Made by a program: the position numbers and the translations under genes. Shown here piece after piece: positions 60,354 to 64,000 of a stretch of 64,000 bases of DNA. The notes below the pieces were generated by a model. The model searched no databases and had not been told where the DNA came from. It was given only the letters and a program-made list of their open reading frames with translations. The stretch comes from Hepsetus odoe (Eukaryota; Chordata; Actinopteri; Characiformes; Hepsetidae), in NCBI GenBank assembly GCA_017165825.1, contig CM029386.1:21277011-21341010 (forward strand), written 5' to 3'. How positions within the stretch are numbered: position 1 is the stretch's first letter; each line of letters starts with the position of its first letter.

Positions 60354-60864
60354 AGTTAGATCTAATAGTCTCACATGCAATACTCCAATTCAGCCACTAG
60401 ATGGGGCACGACTACACAATACCCTCATTTTCTCTAGTGGACTAAAGGGCTGGGCTTCGCTCTGATTATGTCCCTGGTTCTAGATAACAGGTGATGTGTG
60501 CTGCGGCGTTCCAAACCACACAACTCACGTCAGTGAAGTGATTATTGAACACCTCCACACGGTGTGAGTAATGTTTCAGACCTTCAGCACTGCTGTAGGA
60601 TCAGGAACTACAAGGGTGTCAGTTAAATGATACATTATGTGAGCTTCCTCTATGTGTGTGTGTGTATAAATAAACTATCCTGATATAATTTTAATCTGCA
60701 CCCAGTATGCTCACACACACACACACACACACACACCCCCTTACCTGTCTGCACAGAGAGGCACTGAGCCCATTGTAGAGAGCCAGGACTCCGTCGCTCT
60801 TCACCACGTGCACCGCCATACCAACCATCCTCATCTTCACTTCCTGCTGTGTCTGCAGGTGCAC
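56568..60864 (-). CDS. slc25a10: mitochondrial dicarboxylate carrier, exons 2-11
   Basis: Ten exons in minus order: 60745-60864, 60205-60313, 60068-60116, 58942-58983, 58443-58486, 57873-57943, 57698-57790, 57384-57461, 57055-57111, 56568-56669, with TGA at 56568-56570. All joins keep phase, giving 254 codons. An N-terminal exon of about 33 residues (first transmembrane helix and first PxD signature) is missing from the window as far as I can see. SLC25A10 exchanges malate or succinate for phosphate, sulfate or thiosulfate across the inner mitochondrial membrane. Diagnostic blocks: VHLQTQQEVKMRM, LSASLCRQMSYSLTRFAIYE, second signature PADMVNVR, MQNDMKLPPELRRNYKHALDG, TMASSRGALVTVGQLACYDQAK, third signature PLDVIKTR with MNSKGEY, and GIRLVPHTVLTF. 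The sequence is intact and probably functional. Confidence 0.93.
57323..57366. repeat. (GA)n microsatellite
   Basis: Lies in the slc25a10 intron, 18 bases past the donor of exon 57384-57461. Confidence 0.95.
58080..58425. repeat. 20-bp minisatellite
   Basis: About 17 units of tccacctccaatcaccatca, with variants (accaccttca), in the slc25a10 intron between exons 58443-58486 and 57873-57943. The plus-strand open frame through it is an artefact. Confidence 0.93.
58489..58549. repeat. (TAAA)n microsatellite
   Basis: About 15 units ending 3 bases before the acceptor AG of exon 58443-58486 on the minus strand. Confidence 0.95.
58984..60025. other. slc25a10 intron, no other gene seen
   Basis: Intron between exons 60068-60116 and 58942-58983. 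No repeat family I can name apart from the (TG)n at about 60030-60051. Confidence 0.5.
60161..60200. repeat. (TG)n microsatellite beside slc25a10 exon
   Basis: Ends within 4 bases of the donor of exon 60205-60313 (minus strand). Complementary to the (CA)n on the other side of the exon. Confidence 0.95.
60315..60351. repeat. (CA)n microsatellite beside slc25a10 exon
   Basis: On the minus strand this is a (TG)n running straight into the acceptor AG of exon 60205-60313. Confidence 0.95.
60711..60736. repeat. (AC)n microsatellite
   Basis: Just past the donor of slc25a10 exon 60745-60864. Confidence 0.93.
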
Positions 60865-61075
60865 CTGGAAGAGAATCACATAAAGAGTCACATTTCCAGC
60901 ACCATCATCATCACCCTCATACCTCAAACATTATATACGATTCCATATAAAGTAGAGGAGGAGCACAGAAGATAGAAGAACTGCAGTTGAGCTTTGAATG
61001 TGGAGAGTAAATGAACCTTCATCATCGCTATGACAACTATGATAATCAATATTACTATTGGGAATGAAAGATGAT

Positions 61076-61150
61076 GATGCAGAGGACAGGAAGAAATGGT
61101 GACAGATAATCTGCTGTGGAGGCCCCAAGCAGAAGGAGGAGGAGAAGAAG
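61076..61150 (+). mobile_element. RTE LINE extreme 3' fragment
   Basis: gcagaggacaggaagaaatgg to aagcagaaggagg matches the last codons of the RTE frame seen at 4590-4650. Followed by (caaa)n. Confidence 0.65.
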
Positions 61151-61357
61151 AACCAACCAAACAAACAAACAAACAAACAAACAAACAATCTTCATCATTG
61201 TTCAAAATATCTACAGTACGAACATCAAAACGATCACCATCATCTTCATCATCGCCTACACAATTGGTATTATCAACCAAACCATCTTCATCACTATGCT
61301 CTTCATCATTCTCAGATCCCTGAATACACCTACAGCACAAACATCAAAAAAGATCAT

Positions 61358-61597
61358 CCATCCATCCATTTTCTGTCGCTTGTCCCAAACGGGGTCGCGG
61401 GGGAGTGTTGGTGTCCAATCCAGCGCACACAGAGCGAGGACGGGGGACGCACCCTGGACAGGTCGCCAGCCCATCGCAGGGAGGAGCGAGACGGGGACGG
61501 CACCTTGCTCAAGGGAACCTCAGGGCAACCTTTGGAAAGGGGTTCGAACCCCCGATCCTCCGGCCAACGCCCGAACCACTAGACCACCGCTGCCCCT
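61358..61597 (-). mobile_element. tRNA-derived SINE, type II
   Basis: Complete antisense copy from tctgtcgcttgtcccaaacg to the inverted box B (ggggttcgaacccccgatcc) and head (accactagaccaccgctgcc). Confidence 0.88.
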
Positions 61598-61776
61598 CAA
61601 AAATCATCATCATCAACAAAATAAACCCCTAAATCAACCCAAACGATTGGATTGGTCTGTTAAACGGCACTAAGCTGGAGAAGACGGGAGGACATCCCAA
61701 CTCCGTGTCCCGCTTCCTAGACGGACATGAATGATACACTGTAAAGCCTGACGGGCAAGTTAGCCTGTGTAGAGGT

Positions 61777-61778
61777 GT

Positions 61779-61837
<59 letters not shown>

Positions 61838-61880
61838 CTCTCTCTCTGGAGTGCTGAGTCAGCCTGTGTCTGCACTTCCC

Positions 61881-61920
<40 letters not shown>
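61777..61920. repeat. two (CA)n microsatellites
   Basis: (AC)n at 61777-61832 and again at 61885-61920, with a short unique spacer. Confidence 0.93.
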
Positions 61921-61923
<3 letters not shown>

Positions 61924-62929
61924 GTGTGTCAAAGATGAACAAACAGTTGAATCATTCTGACGAGAGAGAGGGGGGGTGACAGACAGACAGACAGACAGAG
62001 AGAGAGAAAGAAAGGTGGACTGGGACGCTGTAAGAGACAGACAGAACGCTAAAAGTTTTTCTACACAAACATTAATTAAAACTGAGATTCTGTTTATCTC
62101 TGTTAGGCTTTCGGTGCCATGAACCAGAATCAGTCTTTAATAATAAAACAGAAACACCCTCAAACAAACGCAGCATCAAATCTAAACACCGCGATCATCA
62201 GACATCCCAGAAAAATCAGTTTATTACAGAAATATCAACCTCCACGTGGCTGTAATACACACACATCACCACCAGAGGGAGACTCAGAAATCCTGACTCT
62301 ATAGTCTGTCTCACCTCCTACTCTTTTCTCATCTTATTCTCTGTGTCCCTCTTTCTCGATTATTCTGCCTTTCCTCCCTTATTTTGTCTTTTACGCCTCG
62401 CTTTCGTGCTCTTATGCTCTTTCTCTCTTCTTTTTCATTTGTTTTCTCCTTATAGTCGGTCCTTTTCTCCTTCACCTCTGAGGCTGCATCTCTCCCTCTC
62501 TTCTTCACGCTGTTTCTCCCACACCTCGTCTCTCGTTTATTCTCCGTCCTCCACTCTCTCTCTGCTTTATCGCTATTAATGGTGCTAATAGGACAAAGTC
62601 TACCCCTTCCCTATCGGGCTGATGCTGGCAGGATTCCTGGAGCTGGATTATTTACAGACTGTTCAAAAGTATCTGGACGCCTCTTCTGCTCAGAATCCGC
62701 ATTCGGCCTGAAGGGGACGTCATAAATATCTGAACAGTTGAGTTCGGGACACTGTCCCAGGCAGGACTACACTCTTGCTGCAGGGCGGGGGGATGGGGTG
62801 AGCAGAGGCCTGTTTGCACAGATTCACAGTCTAATCTGCTCTACAGCCGGAGGGCCATTAAGGAGCTCAGGGTGAGCAGATGAAAGACGGAGCAGGTTAA
62901 GGTACCAGAGCGTCGCCACAGCAGGGCTG

Positions 62930-63175
62930 GGGACTGGGATGCTGCTGGTGTAGACTGGGAGGATTGTGAGGGTGGACTGGGCCATTACGAAGGTGGACTG
63001 GGGCACTGCGAGAGGGGGTGGAGCAGGACGTTGTGAAGGTGGCCTAGGATTTGGTGAGAGTGTGGTCGACGGGGTGGACTGGACGGCTGAAATGTTGTTG
63101 TGGTGGTTGGGGACATTTTGAGGGTGGACTGAGACATTGTGGGGGTGAGAGGGTGGATTGGGGTGTTGTGAAGAT
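62930..63175. repeat. degenerate GGTGGACTGG minisatellite
   Basis: Irregular units of about 25-30 bases with agggtggactgggacattg motifs. G-rich on the plus strand. The region 61930-62930 holds no gene I recognise. Confidence 0.7.
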
Positions 63176-63199
63176 AAACCAGAACATAAAGACAGACAG

Positions 63200-64000
63200 A
63201 GACATACACAATTATATATCTCAGCTAGACCTGAAGATAGACTCAAATTTAAAAAGATGGAGGACTGTACAGGAGATATAAAAGAGTGGATGTCACTCAA
63301 TTTTCTGATGTTAAATTCTGAAAAGACAGAAGTTCTTGTGTCCTAAATTTGCTAGACAAACTTTGAGGTTTAACGCTAGACTTAATCTTAAACCCACTGT
63401 CAGAACTGTCGTCACCATTGACTGGGATCTTTCTCTGGATCCACACTTTGGAAACACTAAAATCGCTTTCCTTCGCCTCAGAAACATCACTAAACTCAGA
63501 AGCTCCATCACACTACATGATGCAGAAACACTGATACACACTTTTATCACCTGAAGATTAGATTATTGTAAGATCCTGCTTTCAGGATCTTCCAGTGAAA
63601 CCTTCATAAACTCCAGTTAGTCTGATATTATCTAGACTTCACTGGCTTCCTGTGAAATTCCGCATCAACTGTAAAATTTTACTGCTAACTTACAAAGTCC
63701 TAAACGGTCTCACACCCGAGTGTCTCCAGTTATGAACCTTCGCGCTCTCCTAGATCCCAAGGTGCTGGTTTTCTATCAGTTCCCAGTTTTGAAAACAACA
63801 ACAGGGGGAGGAGCCTTTTCATTCAAAGCCCCCCGTCTCTGGGACGGTCTTCCAGCTGCTGTCTGAGACTCAGACACACTCTCAGTATTTAAGTCCAGAC
63901 TAAAGACTTACTTGTTAAGTCAGGTTTTAGCGAAGCATCTTCCTGTTAGTTAAGAGGTGCAGATCCGGGGGTTCACGGTACAGAGAATGCTGCCGGTTCA
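63200..64000 (+). mobile_element. L2/Rex-type LINE, C-terminal RT region
   Basis: Encodes, with frameshifts, the part following the RT palm of a jockey-group LINE: LNFLMLNSEKTEVLV, FLRLRNITKLRSSITLHDAETLIHTFI, RLDYCKILLSG, then KAPRLWDGLPAAV and FKSRLKTYLL. It continues beyond the window. Inactive. Confidence 0.82.

Noticed and set aside
59837..60400. Plus-strand frame of 187 codons
   Set aside because: It overlaps slc25a10 exons in antisense and consists largely of GT/CA repeat residues.
60870..64000. First coding exon of slc25a10
   Set aside because: I looked on the minus strand for the WYFGG and CTHPLDL region ending at a donor and did not find it.

Overview
The window is teleost fish nuclear DNA. 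The evidence is split vertebrate genes with GT-AG introns (complement C3, GIMAP GTPases, the mitochondrial dicarboxylate carrier slc25a10), many tRNA-derived SINEs, RTE and L2/Rex-type LINEs, a chromovirus-like Ty3/gypsy element, small DNA transposons, and long CA, GATA/GACA and GGAT microsatellites. I cannot name the species. There are two runs of exactly 500 N (32228-32727 and 48390-48889). They divide the window into three contigs: 1-32227, 32728-48389 and 48890-64000.

Contig 1 opens with a decayed LINE. It is followed by the last nine exons of a C3-like gene (copy A, plus strand, 1613-10044), whose introns carry a full-length-like RTE LINE insertion and several SINEs. Downstream are a Tigger-like MITE, an LTR fragment, a GIMAP-like pseudogene (16907-17719) and a rearranged gypsy element (18345-22600). 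The contig ends with the first 17 exons of another C3 gene on the minus strand (23280-32227), running from the signal peptide exon, which the gap cuts, to the C3a anaphylatoxin exon.

Contig 2 opens on the plus strand with the end of the C3 thioester domain. It continues through 14 exons to the C345C domain and stop (copy B, 32728-39279). Two GIMAP-type GTPase exons follow (42632-43586 and 44740-45464); they could splice in phase into one tandem-GTPase protein with a C-terminal CaaX box.

Contig 3 is mostly repeats. It also carries slc25a10 on the minus strand (56568-60864, ten exons; the first coding exon was not found). It ends in a second L2/Rex-type LINE fragment.

The main biological signal is a duplicated immune unit, C3 followed by GIMAP. 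The two C3 3' ends can be matched exon by exon, and the match runs past the stop codons into flanking DNA. If the block from about 22.9 kb to 32.2 kb were turned round, its C3 5' half would run into copy B's 3' half. The locus would then read C3 - GIMAP - C3 - GIMAP - GIMAP, all on one strand. The present split gene is therefore either an assembly orientation error beside the gap or a real inversion. I saw no CRISPR array, rRNA or stand-alone tRNA gene.
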